A program made the translations under genes and the position numbers. Below, in pieces: positions 47,044 to 56,250 of a stretch of DNA of 64,000 nt (position 1 is the first letter of the stretch; every line of letters starts with the position of its first letter). Below the pieces are notes generated by a model. That model did not search any database. It worked only from the letters and a program-made list of their open reading frames with translations, and was not told the DNA's origin. Origin of the DNA: Methylogaea oryzae (GTDB lineage Bacteria > Pseudomonadota > Gammaproteobacteria > Methylococcales > Methylococcaceae); the NCBI RefSeq assembly GCF_019669985.1, contig NZ_AP019782.1:1232501-1296500 (forward strand), in the 5' to 3' direction.

Positions 47044-47424
47044 TTAGGCCGTCAGATTTATCTTGGTTCCGACGGTATCGGTGGTGCCGGCGGCGGTGTT
47101 GGTCGATACCGAAGCCGACGTATCACTCGGTTGTTGATGATGATGGTGGTGACGGCCGCCGGAGCGCAGCGTCGAGAACGCTTGCTGTGCAGCGTTGATG
47201 TCGCCGGACTGGAGCGCTTTGCCCAGCTTGGCCAACGGGCTATTGGGATCGGTGGCGGCGGTGGAGTTGGGCGTCAACGTCGAAAATGCCTGTTGCGCCG
47301 ATTTTAGATCTCCGGACTGGAGGGCGCTCGCCAATTGATTGAAGCTTTCGCGGCGTTGTTGCCACGCCCCTGAGCCGTTGGTTTGAACCATATTGGATGA
47401 CGGGATTCTCATGCCCATGGTCAT
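47044..47424 (-). CDS. small tandem-repeat protein with His tract
   Basis: 126 residues with two near-identical repeats of about 35 residues built around LASALQSGDLKSAQQAFSTL and LGKALQSGDINAAQQAFSTL. These predict paired helices. A stretch of five histidines follows, then a Ser/Thr/Ala-rich tail ending TKINLTA. No signal peptide. The repeat type is seen in uncharacterised bacterial proteins. A second in-frame ATG (47418) fits the upstream GAGGA better than the first. The His tract could bind metal; unproven. Confidence 0.65.
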   Translation of the reverse strand: MTMGMRIPSSNMVQTNGSGAWQQRRESFNQLASALQSGDLKSAQQAFSTLTPNSTAATDPNSPLAKLGKALQSGDINAAQQAFSTLRSGGRHHHHHQQPSDTSASVSTNTAAGTTDTVGTKINLTA

Positions 47425-47451
47425 GTCCTCTGTGTTTTAAGTTGAGTTTAA

Positions 47452-47784
47452 TTAAAGTGGCGTACCGAGAGTGCGATATGCCCAGTTACCGATATCGTAT
47501 TGAAAAGACATTGCTTTAGCCTCGGATACAAACGAATACAAAGCGGAATTCAATTGCCGTTTATCTAGCGATTTTCCCGTAGCGGCAAACTTTTGCCGTA
47601 AATCGACTGTGCATCCTCGTATTAAAGCCCGGTGGTTTTCTTTACGTACTCGGCAACGTAACTTGTGCATGATTCGAGCCATGGTGTCGTGTTTTTCGTC
47701 ATATATAAATGGCACTTTTGTAACGAATTGTGCCAATTTGTATCCATGGAACGGAATGCGCTCGTTAACGATCGCTCGATGCAT
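47452..47784 (-). CDS. hypothetical protein
   Basis: 110 residues, basic, with no recognised family. The C-terminal half (SALYSFVSEAKAMSFQYDIGNWAYRTLG) looks like a genuine folded region. It is less GC-rich than the rest of the window. There is no clear ribosome site, so it may be a real accessory gene or a chance frame. Confidence 0.4.
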   Translation of the reverse strand: MHRAIVNERIPFHGYKLAQFVTKVPFIYDEKHDTMARIMHKLRCRVRKENHRALIRGCTVDLRQKFAATGKSLDKRQLNSALYSFVSEAKAMSFQYDIGNWAYRTLGTPL

Positions 47785-47888
47785 GGCGGCTTATGAATGA
47801 TTAGGCCGGCGGCATGGCTAACACCGTTGGATAGGTTGGTATTAGGCCATTGCTAGATTATCGCGCCGGCGGGGGGCTCGGGTACGAT

Positions 47889-49358
47889 CTAAATGGCGGA
47901 ACCGTAGTCTGGCCTGAAAACAAGCCACCGGGAAAAGGAAAAGTTGAATAGCATGCCTGCCAACGATCCGCCCGCCACGGCCAGGCTTGGGTGTTGGTAA
48001 AGCGTGTTGTAACTTAAGATAAACCAAATATAGACACCGTTATTTGCCGCCCAGCCAAGCGTACTGGCAAATATATAGCGAAACCACTCTTGGCGCGCGG
48101 GATAAGCGCTGGCGCCGAAGGTATAGTGTCTATTCAGCCACCAAGTGAGGCTAACTGCCGCCGGAAAAGCAATGGCCTGGGCCAGTATAGGGCCTGCGGT
48201 GAGCGCCAACAGTTCTACCAATCCGGCATTGACTAAATAACCGAAAAATCCCACGATGACAAAACGGAGTATCTGTTTCTGAAACGATCGCTGGTTCGAT
48301 TGGGGGGCTTTTAAACGCGGTGGCGCAACGAACGGAAGCACCGTATTGCAGGAATGACTATTATGGATTGTGGTTTGGGGGGGGGCGGGGTGTTGTAAAT
48401 AGGCTAGCATACGCAGCTCCTTCCTGCCCCGGCTAACCGTATCCAGCACTAAGCCGGTCAAAAAATTCAGCGCCGCCAACAGCATAATTCCCATCGCCAG
48501 AAACGCGGAAGGAAACCGCGGCACGGTTCCGGATTCTATATAAGTGCCGACGATTGGCGCTGCTATGACGAAAGACAGCGACGCCAGAACCGCTGAAATA
48601 ACGCCGAAAAACAATACGGGGCGTTCGTGCCTGATCAGCCGCAATATTAGCCGCGATATTCTTAGCCCGTCGCGATAAGTGTTAAGTTTGCTGGTCGAGC
48701 CTTCCGGTCGCCCGCCATAGTTCCCTTCGACATGCGCTACGGGCATGGACAGTTGTAAACTGTGTACGGTGAGCTCGGTTTCGACGTCGAATCCATCCGA
48801 CTGCGTCGGAAACGATTTAACAAAACGCTTCGATAAAACCTTGTACCCGGACAGCATGTCCGTAACGCGGTTGCCAAAAATCGAACGGACGACCCCGGTT
48901 AATAATTTGTTACCTAGGCGGTGCCCGGCTCGGTAGGCGATGCCGGTGGTTTCTCGGCGAACGCAGTTGACCAAATCGTAAGGGCCGGTCATCGCCGTTT
49001 TAATCATGTCTAGCGCGATAGCGGCATCATAAGTGTCGTCGCCGTCGACAATAACGTAAAAGTCCGCTTCGATATCACGAAACATTCTACGAATGACGTG
49101 ACCTTTTCCTTGCTGATTCTCCCTTCGAACGATGGCGCCGGCGTCTATGGCTTCTGCAACGGTGTCGTCGGTGGAGTTGTTGTCAAATACGTAAATGTCG
49201 GCGAACGGCAGCGAGTGTCGGAAGCTTTTTATCACTTTGCCGATAGTTAGCGCTTCGTTATAGCAAGGTATAAGAACGGCGATGCGTACGTTATCGAGTT
49301 CTTCTACAAATCGTACCGAGCGAGTCGTCAAGTTGGATGCTAGGTTCATGGTGGGCAC
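47889..49358 (-). CDS. family 2 glycosyltransferase fused to a GtrA-like membrane domain
   Basis: 489 residues. The GT2 catalytic domain (about 20-250) has VLIPCYNEALTIGKVI, FDNNSTDDT, the DxD-like VDGDDTYD, and FDVETELTVHSL. Two membrane helices follow (about 255-320). The C-terminal 130 residues hold four hydrophobic segments of GtrA type (ILRFVIVGFFGYLVNAGLVELLAL and SLTWWLNRHYTFG). This resembles a polyprenyl-phosphate sugar synthase with its flippase partner in one chain. It probably makes a lipid-linked sugar used by the GT-C protein encoded upstream (49486-51255). Confidence 0.88.
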   Translation of the reverse strand: MPTMNLASNLTTRSVRFVEELDNVRIAVLIPCYNEALTIGKVIKSFRHSLPFADIYVFDNNSTDDTVAEAIDAGAIVRRENQQGKGHVIRRMFRDIEADFYVIVDGDDTYDAAIALDMIKTAMTGPYDLVNCVRRETTGIAYRAGHRLGNKLLTGVVRSIFGNRVTDMLSGYKVLSKRFVKSFPTQSDGFDVETELTVHSLQLSMPVAHVEGNYGGRPEGSTSKLNTYRDGLRISRLILRLIRHERPVLFFGVISAVLASLSFVIAAPIVGTYIESGTVPRFPSAFLAMGIMLLAALNFLTGLVLDTVSRGRKELRMLAYLQHPAPPQTTIHNSHSCNTVLPFVAPPRLKAPQSNQRSFQKQILRFVIVGFFGYLVNAGLVELLALTAGPILAQAIAFPAAVSLTWWLNRHYTFGASAYPARQEWFRYIFASTLGWAANNGVYIWFILSYNTLYQHPSLAVAGGSLAGMLFNFSFSRWLVFRPDYGSAI

Positions 49359-49485
49359 GCATTGATTGTGGGTTGTGTACTCAGACTACCGTTTTTGTGT
49401 TTTGCGCTATACGGCTGGTTCGGATTGGAATGGCGCTTCGAAGCGGCGACGTACGGCATAAGTCATTGGGTCGTTCTAAGGTTTA

Positions 49486-51255
49486 TTAGAAAATGCTGGG
49501 CAGGTAATCGTGTTCCAGCGCGCGATTCCATACCAGGACTAGTGGTCCCGAGGTGTTCGGTGCGACAAATACGGTATGTTCTCCTTGGGACAGATATACG
49601 GGCCAGTCTGCTGTAACGCCGTCTATGGATGCCTTTACCAAGCCATTGGCGTTTACTAATCCATATTCGCCCGGTATTACGATTTCTACTTTAAGTAGGC
49701 CGGTAGGTAAGGGAGCGGGCCACGTTTTTCCTGGGACGCGTACCGGGCCCACCTGGACATAGTGATCGTTCAAGAATTGTCTGCCGCGGGGAGGGATTCT
49801 CGGCGCGTCTGGTATGGCAACGACCGCTTTTTGCGCGACGACGTCCTCGGCTATGGTGTCTAACTCGGGATTTCGCTGTACGTTCTCTCTGGTGATCGTT
49901 TCAAGAACCGGGAAGTAGGCGCGTTGCCGAAAAATGGTTTCACCCTTTAAATCGAAAACTTTGTCGGATTTGTCCGTTAGCGATAGCACGGCCTTTAACA
50001 GGTCGTTTTCGGGCTTTGCGTTTTTATCCGATTGCGCCGATAGGTTGGGAATCAATGCCGACACCTCGAAGAGTGCCGCGATGATTAGCGCTACAGCGGA
50101 AAGCGAGACGCTTCTGTAATTTAGACGGGCAGGTATTTGACTTATAGCTGACGTAAAGAATATTGCCGCTATGGGTATGGCTGGAATTGTGGTTTGCGCC
50201 GTCATCCACGGCCAAAATATATATATGCCTGGTATGAAAAATGTTAGCCAAATGAGTAGTGTGGTGCGGCGGCTGGTTTGTTGTCGGGAAGGACTGTGGT
50301 TCGCCTTCCACGCGACGGCGGCTAATATCAGGTAGACCGATAGATATGGCGCAGCCGATATTAGTCTTTTGAGGTAGTCTGGATGCGTCGGTGCGTTGTG
50401 CAGGATCGCCTGGTTTATGAAATGGCCTAACGCGTCATGGCTGGCTAGGTAACTGAGTAATACCACCGGCAGGGTGGCCAGTCCGGAAACAAATGCGACG
50501 ATGTCGCGCGCCTTGTGGTTATTTTCGGTCCGGTAGCCGAGAACGTAACTGGCAGAGCTTGCGCCTACGAGGCAGGCGATGAGTAGTATCGATTTCATTG
50601 ACACGCAAAACATCGCGCCGACTACGAAGCCGAAAATGTAGTTTGTTTCGATTTTGTCTCTGTTTTTTACGTAAAGTAGACAGCTTGTCAGCCATAAGAC
50701 CAGCCATAGGTCGTCCGCCCTAAATTCGGCCATGATTAAAAAAAATCTTGGGTAGATGGCGGTGAGCGCCGCAGCGTATAGCCCGATACGTTTATCGAAT
50801 AGCTCTTTGGCTATGGCGTATGTGAGATAGATGGCTGCTAGGTATAGCGGTATGGTGCTTAACCGCATGAGGAATACGATATCTGGCGTCTCGCCGAAGA
50901 GCCCGTATATTGGCGCGTATAGTATGTGGAATAGCGGTGTGTGGTTGTCGAATAGGTCTTTGTAGGCGGTCAAGCCGTTGTGCCATGCCCAGGAGATATG
51001 GAGGTGTTGTGTTTCGTCGGAGTTTATGTGTTTGTTTGTGGCGGCTATCCATCGTAGCGAGATAAGCGCGAACGCCCCGGCGATGAAAAATAAAGCGGAC
51101 AGCCATTTATTGTTCGCGACGCATTCTTGTCGAGCACAGACGGTAGCCATTTTTTGACGGTCGTTGCCGGCCTGGCATGCTTCGCGATGCAGCTTGTTTT
51201 GGCTTGGGGGGCTTAACAAGGGTTGATTCGTGGTCAATTCATCTCGGCTTGGCAT
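49486..51255 (-). CDS. GT-C type membrane glycosyltransferase (ArnT/PMT-like)
   Basis: 589 residues with about ten membrane helices between residues 50 and 400. A likely catalytic Asp lies in the first external loop (HINSDETQHLHISWAW), followed by YKDLFDNHTPLFHILYAPIYGLFGE, as in ArnT/PMT enzymes. The C-terminal 180 residues are a soluble, probably periplasmic, beta-rich domain. It would transfer a sugar from a polyprenyl-phosphate donor to lipid, glycan or protein. It pairs naturally with the GT2-GtrA gene 127 bp downstream. Confidence 0.85.
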   Translation of the reverse strand: MPSRDELTTNQPLLSPPSQNKLHREACQAGNDRQKMATVCARQECVANNKWLSALFFIAGAFALISLRWIAATNKHINSDETQHLHISWAWHNGLTAYKDLFDNHTPLFHILYAPIYGLFGETPDIVFLMRLSTIPLYLAAIYLTYAIAKELFDKRIGLYAAALTAIYPRFFLIMAEFRADDLWLVLWLTSCLLYVKNRDKIETNYIFGFVVGAMFCVSMKSILLIACLVGASSASYVLGYRTENNHKARDIVAFVSGLATLPVVLLSYLASHDALGHFINQAILHNAPTHPDYLKRLISAAPYLSVYLILAAVAWKANHSPSRQQTSRRTTLLIWLTFFIPGIYIFWPWMTAQTTIPAIPIAAIFFTSAISQIPARLNYRSVSLSAVALIIAALFEVSALIPNLSAQSDKNAKPENDLLKAVLSLTDKSDKVFDLKGETIFRQRAYFPVLETITRENVQRNPELDTIAEDVVAQKAVVAIPDAPRIPPRGRQFLNDHYVQVGPVRVPGKTWPAPLPTGLLKVEIVIPGEYGLVNANGLVKASIDGVTADWPVYLSQGEHTVFVAPNTSGPLVLVWNRALEHDYLPSIF

Positions 51256-51944
51256 AGAAAGGATCGTGCTGGGATTCGTAAGACGGATGGCGATTTTTTG
51301 TAACCGAGATTTGAATCTGAATTAATGTAGATTTTTCGCGAATGTCGTTCGTTTCAGGGATGCGGCGTTCGCTTTAAATGACTTTTGGAGTTGTTGATTT
51401 AATTGCTGATGCAATATGCGGGCCATTGCTGTCGATTCCGCGTCTCGCCCGGCGTTTGGCTGTTTTAGCCGCCTTAGTCCTTTGTTGTTGAGATGTTGCC
51501 CGCGCGGACGCGGCGTTTATGCAACTGATGTCGACGTTTTTTGGGGGGTCTGCGATTTTTGTCGCCGCGAAACCAATAAGCGTATGTGTCGTTGCGTGCG
51601 CGGAACCGGTGTTGGATCGCGGCGGCAGGTGTAGTGGCAGGATGTGTGCCTATTGATGATTGAGCGGTTATTGCGAGGCCGTGACAAGGGCGGCTTCGGC
51701 GTTGTTAAGGTTCGTGTCCAGTTATGGAGACGTACGGGTTTTTGATGGGGCGCCGATGATAGCTTGTTATGGCCAAGTCATGGGGCTGCCGAAGTATTTT
51801 TTAAAAATACTCGGTTGATGGAACGGGTGGGTTTTCTACGCGTTGCGGCGTGCTGAGCCGATGGCTTGTTATGGGGGTATGGTCGGGATGTTATCGCTTA
51901 GTAAGGGAAGACGATTCGTTTGCGGGTATCCCTTTTTTCGTATT
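51256..51944. other. 689-bp non-coding stretch
   Basis: No convincing gene on either strand. It is more AT-rich than most of the window. One AT palindrome, AGTATTTTT-T-AAAAATACT (51793-51811), could be an operator or a hairpin. It holds the promoter region for the glycosyltransferase genes (minus) and lies downstream of the degenerate receiver gene (minus). Confidence 0.5.
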
Positions 51945-52406
51945 TCACCCTATACATAAAGTGTGCTTTTGCAACCCTAGGTATTTGTTAACGCGGCTCG
52001 CTAGTTCCGTGATGCTGCACGGTATGTTCAAGTAATCGTCCGCGCCGGGAAAGAAGGAGTAATTCGGTTCTTGCGACTCCATGACTATAACCGACGGCCG
52101 TTGGTTGTTTTTCTTTAATAGGCGGCTAATGAGAGCGGCTTGAGATACCGGCAGGGCGTTGCTTAGCAGCACGATTGTCGGGGTGTGGCGTCTTAGGATT
52201 TCTCTCGCTTGTGTTGCGTCGGCCGCGACGTGTACGTCGTAGCCGTTGAATTCGAGATTGTCGCGCAGGCCGACTCGCATCGCCGGTTCGCTTTCGACAA
52301 TTAAAATAACGGTTTGCAATTTTCCGTTTTCCTTGTCGCTTATTCTTGAAGGAGTCATTCTGCGAGTTTTTGTGTTGTTTATGCCGATGTGCCGAACTTT
52401 CCGCAT
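51945..52406 (-). CDS. degenerate (pseudo) receiver domain protein
   Basis: 153 residues, essentially one CheY-like fold with no output domain. The alignment is clear (VILIVESEPAMRVGLRDNLEFNGYDVHVAADATQAREIL), but the key residues are lost. The acidic pocket is ESE rather than DD/ED. The phospho-acceptor strand reads IVLLSNALP with Ser where Asp belongs. The conserved Lys strand reads YLNIPCS instead of xxKPF. It cannot be phosphorylated in the normal way and may act by protein contact. Divergent from the OmpR-type regulator. Start at 52406 is supported by GGAAG. Confidence 0.75.
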   Translation of the reverse strand: MRKVRHIGINNTKTRRMTPSRISDKENGKLQTVILIVESEPAMRVGLRDNLEFNGYDVHVAADATQAREILRRHTPTIVLLSNALPVSQAALISRLLKKNNQRPSVIVMESQEPNYSFFPGADDYLNIPCSITELASRVNKYLGLQKHTLCIG

Positions 52407-52501
52407 TGATGACTTCCGTGCCCAGCGCTATCTATCCGTTTGACATTAGAGCTTGAAATTGTGTCCGCCGTATATCGTTCAGACGGCTCTAAGTATCTTT
52501 T

Positions 52502-52537
52502 TGTATCGTGGCGCGGTCTTCGATACAAAGCGATACA
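52502..52537. promoter_or_regulatory. putative OmpR-type operator
   Basis: TGTATCG (52502-52508), CGATACA (52521-52527) and CGATACA (52531-52537). The last two are direct repeats exactly 10 bases apart, the spacing typical for tandem binding of OmpR/PhoB-family regulators, and the first is their inverted copy. The site lies 45 bp upstream of the OmpR-type regulator gene, between it and the divergent pseudo-receiver gene, so autoregulation is likely. Confidence 0.5.
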
Positions 52538-52582
52538 GTGTCGCGATAACCGGCAAAGGCATTAATCGGTAAAAATACGGGT

Positions 52583-53317
52583 ATGGAATCAAAAAACCAC
52601 GTGCTTGTCGTTGATGATGACCGTGACATCCGTGTGCTTCTCGGCGACTTTTTGAAATTAAACGGCTTTCGTATCAGCTTGGCCTCGAACGGGCGGCAAA
52701 TGCGCGAGGTGTTGGCCGGCGACGACACGGATCTCGTGGTGTTGGATTTGATGCTGCCGGGAGAGGACGGCCTGCGTCTGTGCCGTGACCTGAGAACACG
52801 CTCGGACGTGCCCGTGCTGATGCTTACCGCTCGCGCCGAGCCCATCGACAGGGTTCTGGGGTTGGAAATGGGGGCCGATGATTACCTGGCAAAGCCTTTC
52901 GAGCCGAGGGAGCTGCTTGCCCGCATACGCAATATTCTGCGCCGCGTGCAGTCTTCGGGCGTCATGGGTTTGTCGGTTGTTTCGAAGGAATGGCGCTTTT
53001 CCGGGTGGGTGTTAAATCGGGGCACGCGCGAGCTGGTGTCTCCGCTAGGCGTCCTGGTGTTGCTCTCGGGAGCCGAGTACCGTTTGCTGGAGGTGTTTCT
53101 CAACCATCCCAATCGCGTGCTTAGCAGGGATCATCTGATGGATTTGATTCGAGGCACCGAGGCGGGGCCATTCGATCGGTCCATTGATCTTCGCGTCAGC
53201 CGGTTGCGCCAAAAGCTCGGGGATAACGCTCGTGCGCCGCAGCTCATCAAGACTTTGCGCAACGAAGGCTATTTGTTGGCGACGACGGTTCAATGCCTTG
53301 ACGCCTCCTGCGGTTGA
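52583..53317 (+). CDS. OmpR-family response regulator
   Basis: 244 residues. Receiver domain with Asp11-13, phospho-acceptor Asp55 (VVLDLMLP) and Lys104 (LAKPF). The C-terminal winged helix (about 140-235) is of OmpR type: SGAEYRLLEVFLNHPNRVLSRDHL, DRSIDLRVSRLRQKLGD and IKTLRNEGYLL. The partner histidine kinase follows 90 bp downstream. The operator-like repeats upstream suggest self-control. Confidence 0.93.
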   Translation: MESKNHVLVVDDDRDIRVLLGDFLKLNGFRISLASNGRQMREVLAGDDTDLVVLDLMLPGEDGLRLCRDLRTRSDVPVLMLTARAEPIDRVLGLEMGADDYLAKPFEPRELLARIRNILRRVQSSGVMGLSVVSKEWRFSGWVLNRGTRELVSPLGVLVLLSGAEYRLLEVFLNHPNRVLSRDHLMDLIRGTEAGPFDRSIDLRVSRLRQKLGDNARAPQLIKTLRNEGYLLATTVQCLDASCG

Positions 53318-53407
53318 GCGTCGAGGCTTTAGCGCGATTTGGCGATTGCCGGCCGTCGGTCGGCTTTCGGGCGGCGACGGGGCTAGGCAAACAGGTGTTG
53401 TTTTAAT

Positions 53408-54757
53408 ATGAAATTTTTCCGTCCGCCTAGAACGCTTGCGGTAAGGTTGTTTTTGCTGTTGTTCGCCGGGATGTTGACCGCGGTGCTGGTGACCAGGGGG
53501 CTGGCCATACGGGAGCGCGATCAGCTGGTGCAAAGTTATCGGGAGCACGGTGCGGCGTTATTTCTGGCCGATGTTTTGAATCTGCTGGCGGCTCTGGGCC
53601 CGCACGAACGCTTGGAGGCGGTCCAAGCGCTGCCTTCCAAACAATGGCGCATCCATACGGTGGAAGAAAATGCTTTGCCCACTTTCCAGCCCGGATTCAC
53701 CGCCGATTTGGAGCAAGCGGCGGGATCGTCGATGGTTGTGGAAGGCGCGTGGCGCACACGGGCATCCGATTGCCGCCACACCTTGGTTCAGTGTCCGACG
53801 ACGCGCAATACCGGGGCTGTCGTTCGTTTCGCGGACGGCCAGCGTTTGCTGATCGAAGACATCCGCGAGAGCCCGGGCCGGCTGCCAAAGCTGGAAATGT
53901 TCATGACCGGATTGCCCATCTTTTTCGCCATTATGGGGGTGGTGGCGTGGTTCGCGACCAGGCTGGTGTTGCAACCGTTGCGACAATTGTCCGAGGCCGC
54001 CGAAGCGTTCGGCCGCGATCCCGATCATCCCCCGATCGACGAGACCGGACCCGCGGAGGTTCGTCAGGCGATGGCCACTTTTAATCGTATGCGCCAGTGC
54101 CTTCGCGCTTATATCGAAGAGCGCACCCATATTCTCGCGGCCATCACCCATGACCTTAAAACGCCCCTTACCCGGATGCTCCTGCGATTGGAACAATGCA
54201 CGGACGAACCGTTGCGTCTGCGCCTCGCGGAGGACGTGGCCGCGATGCAGCGTTTGGTAAACGAGGGCTTGGAGTTGGCGCGGAGCATAGACCTTTCGCA
54301 GCCGATACGGATTTTGGATCTTGGCGCGCTTTTGCAGAGCCTGTGCGACGATACCGAAGACGCCGGCGCCGCTGCGCGATTTTCAGGGCAGGGCGAGGCG
54401 TTTGTGTCGGGACGGCCGGAAGCGTTGAGACGCAGCTTTCTGAATCTCATCGACAATGCGGTGAAGTACGGGGGCGGCGCGCGCGTGGACATGGAGCGGC
54501 AAGACGGCGATTGGCTGATTCGGATTCGGGATTTCGGTCCTGGTATCCCCGAACAACATTTGCACGACGTGATGCAGCCGTTCTTCCGCCTGGAAGCCTC
54601 GCGTTCGCGGGAAACCGGCGGTACCGGCCTGGGGCTGCCCATCGCCGCCAATTTGCTGACCGGTCAAGGAGGCGCGTTGAGTCTCCGCAATCACCCCGGC
54701 GGCGGATTGGAGGTTTGCGTGAAGTTGCCCATGGCCGGCCCGCCGGCATCCGTTTGA
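53408..54757 (+). CDS. EnvZ-like sensor histidine kinase
   Basis: 449 residues. One N-terminal membrane helix (about 12-30), a periplasmic domain of about 135 residues, a second helix (about 168-190), then HAMP (LVLQPLRQLSEAAEAFG). Dimerisation domain with His248 in ITHDLKTPLTRM. ATPase domain with NLIDNAVKYG (N box), DFGPGIPE (G1) and TGGTGLGLPIA (G2). The layout matches EnvZ-type kinases. Signal unknown. The following lipoprotein gene starts 17 bp after its stop. Confidence 0.93.
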   Translation: MKFFRPPRTLAVRLFLLLFAGMLTAVLVTRGLAIRERDQLVQSYREHGAALFLADVLNLLAALGPHERLEAVQALPSKQWRIHTVEENALPTFQPGFTADLEQAAGSSMVVEGAWRTRASDCRHTLVQCPTTRNTGAVVRFADGQRLLIEDIRESPGRLPKLEMFMTGLPIFFAIMGVVAWFATRLVLQPLRQLSEAAEAFGRDPDHPPIDETGPAEVRQAMATFNRMRQCLRAYIEERTHILAAITHDLKTPLTRMLLRLEQCTDEPLRLRLAEDVAAMQRLVNEGLELARSIDLSQPIRILDLGALLQSLCDDTEDAGAAARFSGQGEAFVSGRPEALRRSFLNLIDNAVKYGGGARVDMERQDGDWLIRIRDFGPGIPEQHLHDVMQPFFRLEASRSRETGGTGLGLPIAANLLTGQGGALSLRNHPGGGLEVCVKLPMAGPPASV

Positions 54758-54774
54758 ACCGGGGCTTGTTCCGC

Positions 54775-56070
54775 ATGAGGCATTGCAATCAACTCGCGTG
54801 GTGCTGTCTGGCATGCGTCGTGTCGCTGGCGGCGGCTTGTTCGCTCTGGCGCGGCTACGAGCCGGTGAATCGGGATGCGGAAATGGAGCGGTTCACGAGC
54901 CATGGCGGATATGCGCCGCAAAACTACGCCGTGAGTTCCACCCGCGAAACGTGGTCGCATGACGGCGCGCTGCTGGACGTTTCCATTTCGATTCCCAGCG
55001 CGCCGGGAAAGCGGCCCGTCGTCTTCTATTTGCCGGGGATGGGGGAGGGCGCGGCGAACGGCGAATTGTGGCGGCGGCAGTGGGCGCAAGCGGGGTACGT
55101 CGTCGTATCCATGCAGCCGAAGGAGTACGGCGAAGCTTCCTTGGCCAACAAGCAGGGGGGTGCCGGCGATCCCGGTTCGCCGGGCCGGACGGCTTTTTCA
55201 GAAGCAGTGCTGAAAAATAACGTTTCCCAGTTCCTGTGGGGGCTGGGAAAGATCGCGGATCGTCTGCGGAGCGGCAACGAGCGATACGCGCCGCTCGACT
55301 TAAGCCGCGTGGCCTTGGCCGGTTACGACTTGGGGGCGCAGACCGTGCTGCGGCTGGCGGCGGCGCCGAAGGGTCTGCCGGTTCCGAGTCCGGTATCCGC
55401 GTTCCGGGCCGTGATCGTCATGGGCGCGCCGGTCGCCACCTTCTCGGGGAAAGTCGCCGGCGATATTCGTATGCCGTTATTGCTCGTCGGCAACGGGCGG
55501 CCCGATAACCCGGCTGGAGCTTCCGCGCCGGAAAAGTCCGCTTGGCTTGGTTTGCCGGCCGGACAAAAGTATTGGTTGTCGCTTGAGCGGGCCAGCCACC
55601 GCTTGTTGTCCGGCTCCATGAGCAACGGCAGCTACTGGTCGGAAGTCATCGACGTTGACAGCAGCGAGCGCGGGGGCAGGGCTGCCCGCGGCCGCCCTGG
55701 CTACGATGGGGTTACCGGCGCAACGTCGTCCGCCGGGGGGGATTGGTTGCGGGCCACCGACACCGCCTACGGCTCCGGGCAAACGCCCGTCGAATACGAC
55801 GCCCTTGGCGGCGCGAGTTCGCGCGGCGGCGGTAGGTCGCGGAATTCCGCCCCCTCCGGTGGGAATCGAGGCAGCCAAAGGAACACGGGCGACAGAAGTC
55901 GGCAGGACATCGAGTCGCAAGCCAGGGCGGCGCGGCAAATGGCTATCGTCGCCAGCGTGACGACCGCTTTTCTCGATGCGACCGTGCAGGCTTCGACGGA
56001 GGCGCACGATTGGCTGGCGGAGGAGGCGTCTTCCTGGCTTGAGGATTACGCGCAGTGGCTGCAACGCTAG
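54775..56070 (+). CDS. lipoprotein with alpha/beta-hydrolase-like domain
   Basis: 431 residues. The N-terminus (about 1-25) ends in the lipobox-like SLAAACS, predicting a lipidated protein. Residues about 55-290 follow an alpha/beta-hydrolase pattern: KRPVVFYLPGMGEGA, YVVVSMQPKEYGE, the nucleophile elbow VALAGYDLGAQTVL, and a late His in LERASHRLLSG. The elbow is G-Y-D-L-G, with Asp where esterases have Ser. The C-terminal 130 residues are Gly/Ser/Arg-rich, low complexity, then a helical end. Translation is likely coupled to the two-component genes. Substrate unknown. Confidence 0.72.
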   Translation: MRHCNQLAWCCLACVVSLAAACSLWRGYEPVNRDAEMERFTSHGGYAPQNYAVSSTRETWSHDGALLDVSISIPSAPGKRPVVFYLPGMGEGAANGELWRRQWAQAGYVVVSMQPKEYGEASLANKQGGAGDPGSPGRTAFSEAVLKNNVSQFLWGLGKIADRLRSGNERYAPLDLSRVALAGYDLGAQTVLRLAAAPKGLPVPSPVSAFRAVIVMGAPVATFSGKVAGDIRMPLLLVGNGRPDNPAGASAPEKSAWLGLPAGQKYWLSLERASHRLLSGSMSNGSYWSEVIDVDSSERGGRAARGRPGYDGVTGATSSAGGDWLRATDTAYGSGQTPVEYDALGGASSRGGGRSRNSAPSGGNRGSQRNTGDRSRQDIESQARAARQMAIVASVTTAFLDATVQASTEAHDWLAEEASSWLEDYAQWLQR

Positions 56071-56250
56071 CGGAGTAAGGGGCCCGGCGGACTGTTCCGC
56101 GCTCGCAAGGGTGGCGGCCGGCGTTGCCAAGCCGCTGGATGCGGTGTAAATTTGACACATGAATTTTGCGTGTATTGCCGTTGCCCTGCGTTGATGGCGT
56201 CCCGTGGCGATACGGCAAGCGCTTCCCTCGTTTTGAGAAATCATTCTGTT
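56071..56250. other. intergenic region upstream of the pseudo-tRNA
   Basis: No gene seen. This stretch and the pseudo-tRNA/terminator that follow fill the 418 bases between the lipoprotein gene and the reductase-SCP2 gene. Confidence 0.4.
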
